Assembly: GCF_030052815.1 (NCBI RefSeq)
Contig: NC_079501.1
Span: 88,392,296 to 88,456,295, forward strand
DNA length: 64,000 nt
Source: Hevea brasiliensis
Taxonomy: Eukaryota > Streptophyta > Magnoliopsida > Malpighiales > Euphorbiaceae
Direction of reading: 5' to 3'
Positions 11,515 to 23,270 of this stretch are shown piece by piece; position 1 is the stretch's first letter, and the number at the start of each line of letters is the position of its first letter. The translations under genes were made by a program, and so were the position numbers. A model generated the notes under the pieces. It did not search any database and had not been told where the DNA came from. It was given only the letters and a program-made list of their open reading frames with translations.

Positions 11515-13281
11515 TTAGCTTTAGGTACCCAAGCAACTTTGGGTCCTTGGGGGTTAGTGACTTTAGGTAAGGTTCCCTTTGGCACCCATACATTCTTTAC
11601 CTTAAGGAGACCCTTCCTAAGTGCACAAGAACTAATCATATGACCTCTTTTATTGCAATAATAGCATGTGACATTAGGCAAGGAGGATGTAGATGCTTTA
11701 ATAAAATCATTCTTGTATTTACCATAGTTCATGAAACCATCAAAACCAATTCCATATTTTTCATTTGAAATTCTTTGGTTTCCAAGAAGTACATCTAGAG
11801 TTTCTTTTCCTTTTGTAAATTTTTCCAAATCATTTGTCAAAGATTCTATTTTAGCTTCAAGAACCTTATTTTTCTTAATGAGCTTTTCACAAGTTTCTTT
11901 TGAGTTTTTCAACTCCAAATCTAGCTCTTTAACAAAGCAATTTATCCTTTGTAAAATTCATTTTCTTTATACACATTGGACATGGCAATATTTTGTGATC
12001 TCAATGATTCAATTTCTAAATCCATTTTAGTGCACTTTCTCTTATAGTTTCTATACTCATCATATACTTTAGCAAATGCAAGTTCAAGTTCCTCTACATT
12101 AGGAGGTTCAAGAGAGTTTACCTCATTATCACTTTCTTCTTCCTCTTGTGAACTTTCGACTTTCTCTTCAAATGCCATCATACAAAGGTGAGCAGTCTCC
12201 TTGTCACTTGATTCATCATTTGAAGATTCTTCACTGTTGCTCCATACTACTTTCATAGCTTTCTTGCTCCTGTCTTCTTTTCCTTTCTTCTTTTTGAGCA
12301 ATGGACATTTGGGCTTGATATGTCCTGGTTTGTGACACTTATAACATACAATTTCTTCTTTTGAATCCTTGAAACGTTTATCCTTGGGAGTATACTTTTT
12401 CAGGAATTTCTTGTATTTACTTCCTCCCTTCTTGAAGGCTCTTTTGAATTTCCTTGCAAGCATAGCCATTTCATCATCATCATCACTTGAAGCACTAGAG
12501 TTGTCACTTGAGTCAACTTTAAGTACAACTCCTTTCTTCTTATCTTCATCCTTATTTAACTTGAGAGCAATGCTTTTCTTATTCTTTTGCTCATTTTTAA
12601 CTTCATCTTTCTTATATACCATCTCATGTGCAATGAGAGATATGAGTTCATCATAGGTGAATGTTTTAAAATCCTTGGTATCTTGGATAACTGTAGTCAA
12701 ACTTCCCAAGATTTTGGAAGTGATCTAAGAATTTTCTTCACAAGTTCAGCTTCCTCAAATCTTTTACCAAGTGCTTTGAGAAGATTGAAAAGATCGGTAA
12801 ACCTTATACTCATATCCGCAATTGATTCTCCTAGCTTCATTTCGAATAGCTCATAATCTCGGATAAGAAGGTTTGCTTTGGACTCCTTGACGACATCCGT
12901 TCCTTCATAAGTGACCTCAAGCTTTTCCCAAATTTCTTTAGCAAATTGACATCCTGAAACATGATTGTATTCATTAAGATCAAGTGAGCAATGCAAAATA
13001 TTAATAGTTTTAGCATTTACAGAAATTTTCTTCCAATCATGGTTATCATATTCATCTTCATTTTTAGGAACTTTAGTATTTCCTTGACCATTCTTTTGAG
13101 GAACATGTGGACCATTTTTAATAATTCTCCATGCATCAATATCTACAGATTGTATGAAATTTCTCATTCTCACTTTCCAAAATGAGTAATTAGTGCCATT
13201 GAAGAGTGGTGGTCTAGTAATTGAGTAGCCTTTTGCTAGTGGTGCGGGTATACCGGCAGTGTTGCTAGACAAACCAGCCAT
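11511..13281 (-). pseudogene. copia gag (broken in three pieces)
   Basis: ATG at 13281 lies about 45 bp downstream of the PBS. Piece 1 (12697-13281) has the UBN2/retrotransposon gag signature: PPLFNGTNYSFWKVRMRNFI, then LEVTYEGTD and ILRSLPKSW. A frameshift near 12700 leads to piece 2 (11942-12709), with the CCHC zinc knuckle CYKCHKPGHIKPKCP, Lys-rich and Ser/Asp-rich acidic stretches. Piece 3 (11511-11918) has a coiled coil and a second knuckle, CYYCNKRGHMISSC. Gag forms the virus-like particle and binds element RNA. Two knuckles and a long C-terminal coiled coil fit the Sirevirus type. Confidence 0.88.
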
Positions 13282-13325
13282 TGGGGATCACTCCAAGGTT
13301 GTGACACCTTAAGCAAGAGAGACGG

Positions 13326-13337
13326 GCTCTAATACCA
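13326..13337 (-). promoter_or_regulatory. primer-binding site, initiator tRNA-Met
   Basis: Minus strand TGGTATTAGAGC sits 3 nt inside the 5' LTR boundary. It differs at one base from the canonical TGGTATCAGAGC complementary to the 3' end of initiator tRNA-Met. Confidence 0.88.
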
Positions 13338-13340
13338 ATT

Positions 13341-14761
13341 TGTTGTCCCAAAATAGTCCAAGAGGGGGGTGAATTGGACTTAACCAATTTTTTGGCCCTT
13401 GCTTGTAGCCTAATGAAAAATTGTGGCTTTGTTCAACTAGGTGCTCATTTATATATAGTGAAAGTGATATGTGTTTCAATAATGTGTCCCTAAATTTCAA
13501 TTCAAGCTTCAATCAATATTTATAGCAATTTTTGACATAGCATGCATCACAAAATATTCAACTAATTTCTCAACCTACTCAATATATCTTCAAGTATATC
13601 AACTCAATCTATTCAATCAATATTCAATATCATGCATAGAAATTAAATTACACAAAAGTAAAGAGATTGAGGTTAGAGAAATCAAACACAATGATTTTTA
13701 TAGTGGTTCGGCTTAACTAGCCTACATCCACTCTCTCAAAGATCCTCTTTGAGTCTTCTCTCCACTATTTGCTCTTTTAAAGGCAAGAGACCAAAAGCCC
13801 TTTACAACTTTTTCAACACCAAGCTTTTAACAAGGTAGCTTGAACCTTTGACAAGTGCTATCTCAAGCACTCACACTCTCAAGCTTCAATAGGTGCTTGT
13901 ACAACCTCTCTTAAATGCAATTTAATGTTTTAACACTCACTCTCACTCAATACAAATCAAACTATAAAGAAGAGATGAGTTGATTTACCAATGGTAGCTC
14001 AAACACTTTAAAGCTCTTGAATAAAAGCAATAAATGAAAAATCAAGATTAGAGTGCAATTGTAAGCTTTCATCAAGTGTAAAATGAAGTGAAGAATGTAT
14101 ATTTATAGTCCCAAATCATTTTAAAACGTTTGAAACCTTTTTGAAACATTATACACTCTGTTCAAGGCAAAATAACCATTATTTTGTCTTTTTGTACGAA
14201 GTTGAGCAACTCTGATCATTTAGCAAACTAATGAAATTTTGGCGACAATAGTAAACTAGTTAGCAAACTAATGTTTTAGCAAACATATTAGCAAACTAAT
14301 ATTTTAGCAAACAAGTTAGCAAACTAATTTACCAGATGCCTGTTTCAAATTGTAATATTTAAAAGTCTAATTTAGACCTTAAGAAAAATATATTCCAATA
14401 GCAATATCCAAGGCCATGATGAGAGAAAATTTTATAAAATAATTAAAAGAAAATTTTAATTTTGAGCTTCATTTGACTAAACTTTCATCTATTCTTTTTA
14501 CACAAGTTCTAGAACTCAATTCCTAACTCTATGACTTTCATACATTTACTTTGAGTTTTAGCCTTCATAATCTTGTTCATTTTCATCTTTGATTCATTTT
14601 GAGATGCCTTTGAGTGTTCTTCCTCCTTAAATGCAACTTCAAAGATTTTTCATAAATAAGAAAGAGAATCTACACATCACTTAAAATTTAGTTAGATAGA
14701 TTCTATTTGAGTTTTATTATCATCAAAATCAATGCTTATTTTGAGCTACACGGGGTTAACA
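13341..14761 (-). repeat. 5' LTR of the Sirevirus-like element
   Basis: 1,421 bp partner of 4042-5460. It ends beside the tRNA primer site, which fixes it as the 5' LTR for minus-strand transcription. Plus-strand ends are TGTTGTCCC and GGTTAACA. Confidence 0.95.
14100..14107 (-). promoter_or_regulatory. TATA box of the Sirevirus-like 5' LTR
   Basis: TATAAATA on the minus strand, conserved at the same place in the other LTR (4799-4806). It lies about 655 nt from the LTR start in element orientation and is a plausible U3 core promoter. Confidence 0.5.
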
Positions 14762-14766
14762 GTATA

Positions 14767-15680
14767 TATATATAATCCTAAAAAATGGTAAAAAAAAATT
14801 TAAATTATACATAGGCACATGTGGTTTAATAAATTATATGAAGTTGAAAGTAAAAGTTATAAATTTTAATAAAAAAAAATAGACTCTAAATACTAAAAAT
14901 GGGAAAATACAAGATATTGTACTTTCCTTTTTATTTGCAAATAAGTCTTTAGCCCATGGCTCCTACTCTATCTAATATTTATTTAAAATTTTTTAAAATA
15001 TAAAATATAAATATTTATATAATATGTAATAATTTATTTATTAAAAATTATAAATTCAATGAGGTTGTGTTTGAATTCATGCATTTAAAAATATAGATTT
15101 GGATTTAGATAAAAAAAGTAAGGATTTGAAATAACTATATCACAGTCAAAGTCAATTTAAGAATTTTCTTTTTTCATATTCACCTTCATTTTAAATTCAA
15201 ACTTTGAATTTTCTTTATTATATAAATAAGGTATTTTTAAATTTTTAATTTCAAATCTAATATTTGAAATCTAAAATTTAAATCTAAATACATGAATCCA
15301 AACGCAATATTAATAAATATAAGTCATAATTAAGTATTATTTATTATTCTGTATTAACTTAGTTAATAAATTTTTTTATTCATAATCATTATCAACTTAA
15401 AATAAAAGAAATTAATTTTATTTATTTTTTACTTATTATAAAATATATTTTATTAATTTTTTATTAAATTAATGAATAAAATAGATTGAATTAATAACTT
15501 GATAAATTTTTTATTATTTTTTAAGTGTAATAGTTTAAAATTAAAATAAATTTACACAATATCTTTTAAATATGTATAAATATAAACAAATTTTCTTAAT
15601 TATGATTGAATATAAATAATTAATAAATAAATTTTTTTATAACAAAAATCTTTTCAACTTTTGCATGATGATTACATTCC
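14767..15680. other. AT-rich spacer between two retrotransposons
   Basis: Very AT-rich DNA without a supportable gene, repeat array or TE end; about 0.9 kb of background intergenic sequence. Confidence 0.6.
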
Positions 15681-15685
15681 TCTTT

Positions 15686-18290
15686 TGTAACACTCCAAAA
15701 TTTTAAATTTTATTATTTTATGAGTATTATTGATATTTTAATTTTATTTAAATTTTAAGAAATTATTTGAGATTTTTCAGATTTTAAAAATCGGGTTCGA
15801 TTTTCCGAAAATATAAACTTTGATGATTTTTAAAAATTAATTTAAAGACCACGTGGCAAAACTAAAAATATATTTGGAGTCTACGAATTTTCTGAGTTTT
15901 CTGAAATTTTTTCGAAATTTTTGGACCTCGTTTTCGATCCCAAGGCAGAGTAAAAATTTAAAATTTTGTATTCCGAATCGAACCGGACCGAATCGGACCG
16001 GCCTTTTCTTTTTCTTCCTTCTTCTTCCCGCGCGCGTCCCGACCCTCCTCTCTTCCTCTCCCGTTTTCTCTCTCCTCCCTCCTCCCCTTGCCACGCCGCT
16101 GCCTCCCCTGCCACCCCAGCTCGTCGGCGCCCATCCCACCGTCCCGGCCACCGCGCCTCTGGGCAGCCGGAGCAATGCCGGAAGCGGCCTTGTAGGCGAC
16201 CATTCGTCTTCCCGGCCGAAATCGGGCCGATCCGGCCACCAATCGGACCTGGTCTTGTGTCTAAACTTATCTACTCATCGAGAGCTTTCCATAGACACCA
16301 AGAACACCGAAATCCATCGAGCGGTTTGTCTAATTTTTGCCCGGGAAATTTTAGCCCATTTTGACTTTTGGGCTAGATTTCTCGCAAACCGTGAACCCCA
16401 TGAAAAAATCGAGAGTACCATAGAGCTCCACTCGTCGAGAGCTTCGCGGGGATATAAATTTCAAAATTGTCCGACACAGTTTTTCAGTGGGTCCCACAGA
16501 ACTTTGCAGTGTTTTTCCGAGCATTTAATGAGCTTAGAAAATTCTAAAAAATTTATGTACTAACCCCCGCGTTGTGGGCTTCGTGTAGGTATCCTCAATT
16601 CGCGGAAATTCGGCGGTTGTCACAGTGCGTGAATTTCAATGGCCAGAACTCTGGAAAAGTCTCCGAATTGGATCGAGGTTTTGGCTACCCCACCATTGTC
16701 AGACATTCCGAGCGCGTTCCCTAAGTCGGAATCGGCAAAGGTAAACCTGAACCTTGCTTTTTCGTAATTTTCTAGTGCTTAAATATGATTAAAAATCCAT
16801 AAAATATTAGTGGTAGCTCAGAAAATTATGATTCTTTTTGCAATAGCCTAGTAATATTGCTAAGGACCGCGAGACAAAGTTTTAGAATTTTTAGAGCTTA
16901 TTTGGACAGTTTTTGCAAAAATAATCAATTTTAAGGACTAAATTGAAATTTTACATATTGTGATGGATGACTGATTTGATGGGCCCAGGAGGGGCTGTGT
17001 GATGTGATTGAGTTGTGGATATATGGATTGTGAATATAGAAGTGTGTTTTGAGCCATTTTTCAGGTTGGGTAGGTCCTAGGTATAGGGGAGACTCTGCCG
17101 GATTTTCGGCACGACTTAGGACGTATTTGGTCTTTTCTTGATTTGTATTGAGTCATTTGTATTAAATAATTGTAATGTAATTGTCAGGTGAGCCGATGAC
17201 CTTCTTCCTCCGCCCGCCACAGTGACCGTTGTCAAGTCTGTGAGTAAAATATTAATTTTAATTGTAATTTCGATATTATTATATGTTCAAGCATGCCCAT
17301 GCATCACTTATATGTATATATCTATGTAGTTAAACTTTAGGCACGATTTATGTTGCATTCATAACTGATAAAGTGCCATGGATGTTGTTGTGGTAATTTG
17401 GAGCAGTGTGCGTGCGTTAGCGTGCGTGTGATGTGGTGTGGACTATGGATAGGATGGGTAGACACGGCTTGAGATCTTCGCTGGGACCCGGTCCTTCGGG
17501 GTAGACACGACTTGAGTTCTTCGCTGGGACCCCGATTTGGTTATTAAGTGGAAGTCTGAGCTGAGTTCTTCGCTGGCACAGGTTGGATTTAAGAGAGTTG
17601 TATAGGGGATCAGCTCCCATATATATATATTATGATTGATATTACTGGGTGTGTGAGTGCTCCAAATTACCTTTTTGATGTTATGATGTGAAATTATTGC
17701 TGATGTTGCATTTCACTTTACAAGGTGCATTAGCTTTAGATAGTAATAGAGATTATGGTTAGAATTGATACTTTACTCTCTGAGTCGAACGCTCACTCCT
17801 GTTCAATATTTTTTCAGGCCACAGGAGGATATTTTTGAGGTTAACCTGCTTTTCTCCCTCACAAGTCGTCTATTCATATTTGTGTAATTTTATTAACTCC
17901 TAGAATTTCCGCATGTGTTAGAAATATTTATTCGATTTGGGTCTGTAATATAATTATCATGTTAGACCTGTAAAATTATTACTATATGCATGTTTGATGG
18001 ATTGGATGAGGGAGCTGAGCTCCCATTTATTTTTATGTTGTTATGAGTATGTGGAGGGTGAGCTGAGCTCCCCAAATGATTATATAATGTGTTTACAGGT
18101 CGGGTGAGTCAAAAACTCCCTGTTGAAAGGTCCATTTTATGGTCGGACTCTGTCCGGTTGATTTCTTGAAATTGGGCCCAAATGGGCCTTAAAGTTGGGT
18201 TAAGGAATAGTTAGGCTTACTACGGGCCTCGGGGGCTTTATGCTGGCCCAGGTCCTAGTGCCGGTCCGGCCCATAGGTTGGGTCGTGACA
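15686..18290 (+). repeat. 5' LTR of chromovirus 1
   Basis: 2,605 bp, starts TGTAACACTCC and ends GTCGTGACA. It contains a pyrimidine-rich, GC-rich island (about 15960-16260), a 43-bp repeat (17458-17585) and several splice-like CAG sites. ORFs in the GC island are not supported as genes. Confidence 0.95.
17458..17585 (+). repeat. 43-bp tandem repeat inside the LTR
   Basis: GTAGACACGGCTTGAG starts at 17458 and, with one change, at 17501; a third partial unit keeps GAGTTCTTCGCTGG. The same structure is in the 3' LTR at 25094-25218 (starts 25094 and 25137). Confidence 0.85.
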
Positions 18291-18294
18291 AATG

Positions 18295-18306
18295 TGGTAT
18301 CAGAGC
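18295..18306 (+). promoter_or_regulatory. primer-binding site, initiator tRNA-Met
   Basis: TGGTATCAGAGC, exact match to the canonical plant PBS, 4 nt after the 5' LTR end. Confidence 0.95.
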
Positions 18307-18518
18307 TTAGGCTCCAGATTCTTAGGGAATGTTCATCTAAAGTGTTGGGAAGAGTCTACTAGGAGTCACATGCGGAAAATAGGGTTCACATTCGTCTTGC
18401 ATTATCATCTTTGCTTCTAGTTTCTGCTTCATATAATTATGTATAAATATGAGTCTATAGAGCTGTATAATGTGCAGTTTTGAATTTTGTGGGCTAATGC
18501 TGCTGAATTTCAGGAAAA

Positions 18519-19802
18519 ATGCATAGAAGCAGGAGAGCTGCCACTGCACCAGAACCAGATGTGCCTGACGAGGTGTCGGACAGATGATGGCACTGCCAGG
18601 AGGCGGTAGGAGGCCTAGAGTCGCTCAAGTAGAAGCGCCACCACGACATGATCAGTCTTTTATGGCACAGGGTCCCATGGACCCAATGGCAGCTACTCTA
18701 GCTGGGCTGCAGAGAACCATCGACATGATGGCGCAGTATATGGTCCACCCTTCACAGCAGCAGCAGTCCACCGCACCAAGAGGGGAACCTTACAAACAGA
18801 TAATCAATTTCAAGAAGTTGTTGCCTGGTACTTATGATGTGTCAGACGATGCATATCGGTTTTGGATTCTATGACGAGCAGAGCGAGTTGCTGATTGGTG
18901 ATAGAAGAATTATAGAGTGTATGCAACATGTCATGGGGCCTATGCCTAGACAATGGATGAATGACTACATATTACCTCGGATGGAGGGTTTGTTGTGGAC
19001 TCAGTTTGTGGAACTGTTCATCAACCGGTTTGTACCAGAAAGTTTCAGAGATCAAAAGCAGTGGGCCTTTGAGGCCTTAAGACAGAATGGCAGTGCAGTA
19101 GATGAATATGCTCTGCAATTTCTGGAATTGAGCAGGTATGCCCCTACAGCAGTAACTACAGAAACTATGAAGGTGAAGAGATTCCTAAAGGGGCTTGACA
19201 GGAGGTATGCGAACCTGGCCATGATGTCTAATCAGTCTTTTGATGTGGTGGTTGATCGAGCCAGACAGATTGAGATTAGCTATGCTGTGGATGACAGCGA
19301 AAGAGCAAAGAAAAATAGAGCAGAGGGTCCTTCAGGTGTTCCCCACATGGGTACTACAGATAGTGGTGGCCAAATAAATTACAGAGGAAGAAGCAGAAAT
19401 AAGAGGAGTGGTTTTAGACACAAATCCCGAGGGTTCGCACTGAGTGCGGATCCAGCGGTGGTCACGATTCGAAGTCTGGCGGTTAGTGCAGTTCAGATCC
19501 TCCTTGGCACCTTGTGCAGTGTAAGAGGACATTCGGGACCTTGTATGATGGGTTCAGAGTATGCTTGGTGTGGCCAACTAGGTCACTTTGCTAGGGAATG
19601 CCGTGTTGATGAGCCACAGATGGGGTCACGAGGTTACATTGCAAATGTTCCTCATCGATTGTATCGGTGTTTCGGGATGGCGGCGATCGATTCGATGGCC
19701 ACGAGGCGAGACAAAGGCGTGGATTTGGAGGCGGTCAGAGGTAGAAGTCGATGTCGAGTTACGCCACTCAGGGTAGGGGTTAAGCTCGGTTTTTCACCCT
19801 GA
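18519..19802 (+). pseudogene. chromovirus 1 gag (broken)
   Basis: The likely native ATG at 18519 opens MHRSRRAATAPEPDVPDE and stops at TGA about 66 nt later. The frame then shifts to 18584-18874 and again to 18834-19802. The retrotransposon gag core is recognisable: MEGLLWTQFVELFINRFVPE, then VDEYALQFLELSRYAPTAV, and VKRFLKGLDRRYANL. A zinc knuckle survives as AWCGQLGHFAREC near 19562-19600, but the first Cys of CX2C is gone. Gag builds the capsid and packages RNA; this copy is non-functional. Confidence 0.88.
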
Positions 19803-19834
19803 CCCATCAGGATGCTCAGGCTTCAAATGCAGTT

Positions 19835-21319
19835 GTGGCAGGTATTCTTCTGGTCTGTTCCTATGAGGCTCGTGTTTTAATAGATCCGAGTGCTATGCAC
19901 TCATTTGTCTCCCCTGTGTTTGCCATGAGATTGGGTAGAAACCCTACCACTTTAGGATGCCCTTTGTCTGTAGCTACCCCGCTTAGTGACAACAAAGATG
20001 TAGATATGGTTTTTCCGGGTAGCCCAGTAGTAGTGGATGAAAAGATCCTCCCAGCAGACTTGGTTCCTCTACCAGTAATGGATTTTGATGTAATTTTAGG
20101 GATGGATTGGTTGGCAATTCACTATGCCACTTTAGACTGCAGGAACAAAAAGGTGTATTTCCACATACCTGGTGTGGAAGAGTTTAGTTTTGATGGTGAC
20201 AGGAGCGTGGCTCCATATAACTTGGTGTCAGCAATCAGTGCTAGAAAAATGTTGAGACATGGATGTCAAGGGTATTTGGCATTGGTGAGAGATACATCGG
20301 TAGAAGGTGTTAACATGGAAAATGTTCCTGTTGTCAGAGAATTCATGGATGTCTTCCCTGAGGAGCTTCTAGGATTGCCACCAGGAAGGGAAATAGAGTT
20401 TTGCATTGATGTTGTGCCGGGTACGAACCCCATATCAATGCCGCCTTACAGGATGGCACCAGCAGAATTGAAAGAGTTAAAGGAGCAACTACAGGAGCTT
20501 TTGGACAAGGGTTTCATACGTCCGAGCACTTTACCCTGGGGTGCTCCTGTTCTATTTGTGAGAAAGAAAGATGGGTCATTGAGGTTGTGTATTGACTACA
20601 GACAGCTGAACAAGGTGACTGTGAAGAACAAATATCTACTTCCTCAGATCGACGATCTGTTTGATCAGCTCCAAGGGGCTAGATTCTTTTCCAAGATAGA
20701 CCTGCGATCAGGCTACCATCAGTTGAGAATTAGGAATGAGGATGTGTCCAAAACGGCATTCAGGACAAGATATGGTCATTATGAGTTCTTGGTGATGTCT
20801 TTTGGACTCACTAATGCACTAGCAGCCTTCATGGACTTGATGAACCGGGTGTTCAAGACATTTTTAGACTGTTTTGTCATCGTATTCATAGATGATATTT
20901 TGGTATACTCTCGGACTGAGGAAGAACACGTGTGGCACTTGAGGATAGTGTTGCAAACTTTGAGGGAGCACCAGCTCTATGCCAAATTTTCAAAATGTGA
21001 ATTTTGGCTAGAAAGCATCTCATTCTTGGGACATGTGGTTTCTAGTCAAGGTATTCAAGTGGATCCCAAGAAAATAGAAGCTGTAACTGATTGGCTTAGG
21101 CCTGCAACAGTCACTGAGGTGCGAAGTTTTCTGGGTCTAACTGGCTACTATAGGCATTTTGTGCAGGATTTTTCCAGGATAGCTACTCCCCTAACTAAGT
21201 TAACTCGGAAGAATGTTCCATTCATTTGGATAGATGACTGTGAGGAGAGTTTCCAGAAGCTTAAGGAGTGTCTAATTGACACTACCGATGAGTGGCGAAG
21301 GATACACCGTGTATTGTGA
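19835..21319 (+). pseudogene. chromovirus 1 protease and reverse transcriptase
   Basis: 494-residue open piece. The N-terminal protease has [10 protein letters not shown] where family members have a D-S/P-G-A/S-T-H active site, so the key Gly is replaced; LGMDWL follows. RT begins at [20 protein letters not shown] and includes [32 protein letters not shown], the catalytic FIDDILVYS and [11 protein letters not shown]. The last ~15 residues are frameshifted before RNase H, which continues from 21276 in another frame. RT motifs look intact although the polyprotein is not. Confidence 0.9.
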
Positions 21320-21860
21320 CGCCTCCAGAGTTGGCTTAGGGTGTGTTTTGATGCAGAATGGAAAAGTAGTGGCTTATGCTTCAAGGCAGCTGAAGAGGCA
21401 TGAGCAGAACTACCCCACCCATGATTTGGAAATGGCGGCTATAGTCTTTACACTAAAAATCTGGAGACACTACCTGTATGGTGAAGTGTGCGAGATATAC
21501 ACCGACCACAAGAGTTTGAAGTACATCTTCCAACAGAGGAATTTAAACTTGAGACAGAGGAGATGAATGGAGCTTCTAAAGGACTATGATTTCACCATCC
21601 AGTACCACCCTGGGAAGGCCAATGTAGTAGTAGATGCTTTGAGCAGAAAATCTTCTGGCAGTTTGGCGCACATTTCAGCGAAAAAGAGACCGTTGATTCA
21701 GGAAGTACATGAATTGATGGATCAAGGTTTAATCCTAGATCTTTCAGATGAGGGGGTATTGTTGGCTAATTTTTCAGTGAGGCCAGACTTGCGAGACAGA
21801 GTTGGAGTTTCCCAGCACAAAGACCAACAATTGATGAAGATCATAGAAAGAGTACAGTAA
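21276..21860 (+). pseudogene. chromovirus 1 RNase H and linker
   Basis: Two pieces in one frame, split by a TGA at about 21564-21566 where relatives have Trp (QRRW), consistent with TGG to TGA. Motifs: [18 protein letters not shown] (first catalytic Asp), [30 protein letters not shown], then VVDALSRKSSG. A linker follows before the integrase. Confidence 0.88.
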
Positions 21861-21902
21861 GGTGAAGGTGGAGAGTTTGGATTTGCCAATGATGGCGCCC
21901 TA

Positions 21903-23200
21903 GTGCAAGGTTCTAGAATATGTGTGCCCGATGTGGACAATCTCAGAAATGAAATCATACAAGAAGCACACTATACACTGTACAGTGTCCACCCAGGTTC
22001 CACCAAGATGTACCATGATGTGAAAGATAGTTATTGGTGGAATGGCATGAAGAGAGACATAGCAGACTTCGTGTCCAGGTGCTTGACTTGTCAGAAGGTG
22101 AAGTTTGAACACCAGAGACCGTCAGAGAAGCTGCAAGAGCTCCCTATCCCATAATGGAAGTGGGAAATGATTACTATGAATTTTGTGACTGGGTTGCCTC
22201 AAACCACTCGAGGATATGATTCGATATGGGTAATTGTAGACCGTCTAACCAAATTAGCTCACTTCTTGCCTGCAAAGACTACATATTCTGTGGCACAGTA
22301 TGCCCGACTCTACATTCGAGAAATAGTCAGATTGCATGGAGTTCCGGCTTCCATAATATCTGACAGAGGGCCCCAGTTCACTTCTCGGTTTTGGAGAAAG
22401 TTGCAGGAGGCACTTGGCACACAATTGAACTTTAGTACGGCTTTCCACCCTCAGACAGATGGACAGTCCGAAAGGACAATCCAAACACTAGAAGACATGC
22501 TTCGCGTGAGTGTTTTGGATTTTGGAGGTCAATGGGATGATTAGCTAGCTTTGGTGGAATTTGCCTACAACAACAGTTACCATTCCAGCATAGGAGTAGC
22601 ACCCTATGAGGCACTATATGGAAGAAAGTGTAGGTCTCCTCTGTGCTTGATGGAAATGGGAGAAGTGAAGGTGCATGATGTAGACCTAGTGTAGTACACT
22701 TCAGAGATAGTTCCTTTAATCAGGGAACGATTGAAAATAGCTTTCAGTAGGCAGAAGAGTTATGCAGACCCTAGACGGAGGGATGTGGAGTTTGCAGTAG
22801 GCGACTATGTATTCCTGAAGGTTTCTCCAATGAAGGGAGTCATGAGATTTGGAAAGAAGGGCAAGTTGGCACCTCGGTATATTGGACCTTTTGAGGTTAC
22901 TGATAGAGTTGGAGCAGTTGCCTACCGGTTGGAGCTACCACCCAACCTTTCTCACGTTCATCCCGTATTTCACATCTCCATGCTCAGGAAATACATTCCA
23001 GATCCTTCTCATGTACTACAGCAGGATGTAATAGAGCTAAGAGAAAACTTGACATTTGAGGAGCAACCTGTAGCCATAGTGGACTACCAAGTGAGACAGC
23101 TAAGATCAAAACAGATCCCTATGGTTAAGGTTTTGTGGAGTGGAAGAGTGCACCTGGGAGTCAGAACGGGACATGCGTAGCAAGTACCCTTATCTGTTCA
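21903..23200 (+). pseudogene. chromovirus 1 integrase with chromodomain
   Basis: Zinc-binding region in 21903-22154 (HPGSTKMYHDVKDSYWW, then CLTCQKVK). A stop follows PIP. The core (22167-22544) reads MNFVTGLP where the family has MDF, so the first catalytic Asp is Asn (codon about 22179-22181). The second Asp is in [14 protein letters not shown] and the Glu in [16 protein letters not shown]. Stops follow QWDD and DVDLV. The last piece (22731-23180) has the integrase C-terminal domain ([35 protein letters not shown]) and a chromodomain start ([16 protein letters not shown]), after which a frame change hides the [13 protein letters not shown] end. The chromodomain steers integration to heterochromatin in this family. 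Confidence 0.9.
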
Positions 23201-23257
23201 ATGTGTAATCATATACTTTATTCTGCCTTATGTAAAATTCGAGAACGAATTTTCTAT

Positions 23258-23270
23258 AAGGGGGGAAGAA
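23258..23270 (+). promoter_or_regulatory. polypurine tract of chromovirus 1
   Basis: AAGGGGGGAAGAA directly before the TGTAACACC start of the 3' LTR. Confidence 0.92.

Larger units (their letters stand above)
4042..14761 (-). mobile_element. Ty1/copia LTR retrotransposon, Sirevirus-like, complete but decayed
   Basis: About 10.7 kb, transcribed on the minus strand. It is bounded by two LTRs (4042-5460 and 13341-14761), each starting TG and ending CA on the plus strand. Flanks are GTATG (4037-4041) and GTATA (14762-14766), a 4/5 target duplication. Order from right to left: 5' LTR, PBS to initiator tRNA-Met, gag, protease, integrase, RT, RNase H, envelope-like ORF, polypurine tracts, 3' LTR. 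Integrase before RT identifies Ty1/copia. The extra ORF after pol, the repeated GACAAAAAGGGGGAG-type tracts and the ~10.7-kb length point to the Sirevirus lineage. Reading frames are broken throughout, so it is not autonomous. Confidence 0.93.

Noticed and set aside
14767..15680. Search for a gene in the spacer between the two left retrotransposons
   Set aside because: Only AT-rich sequence with no ORF of useful length, no splice-consistent frame and no RNA gene.
15837..16563. Several long ORFs in the chromovirus 1 LTR, repeated at 23422-24157
   Set aside because: Overlapping frames on both strands in a GC-rich, low-complexity island; duplicated with the LTR and lacking any domain.
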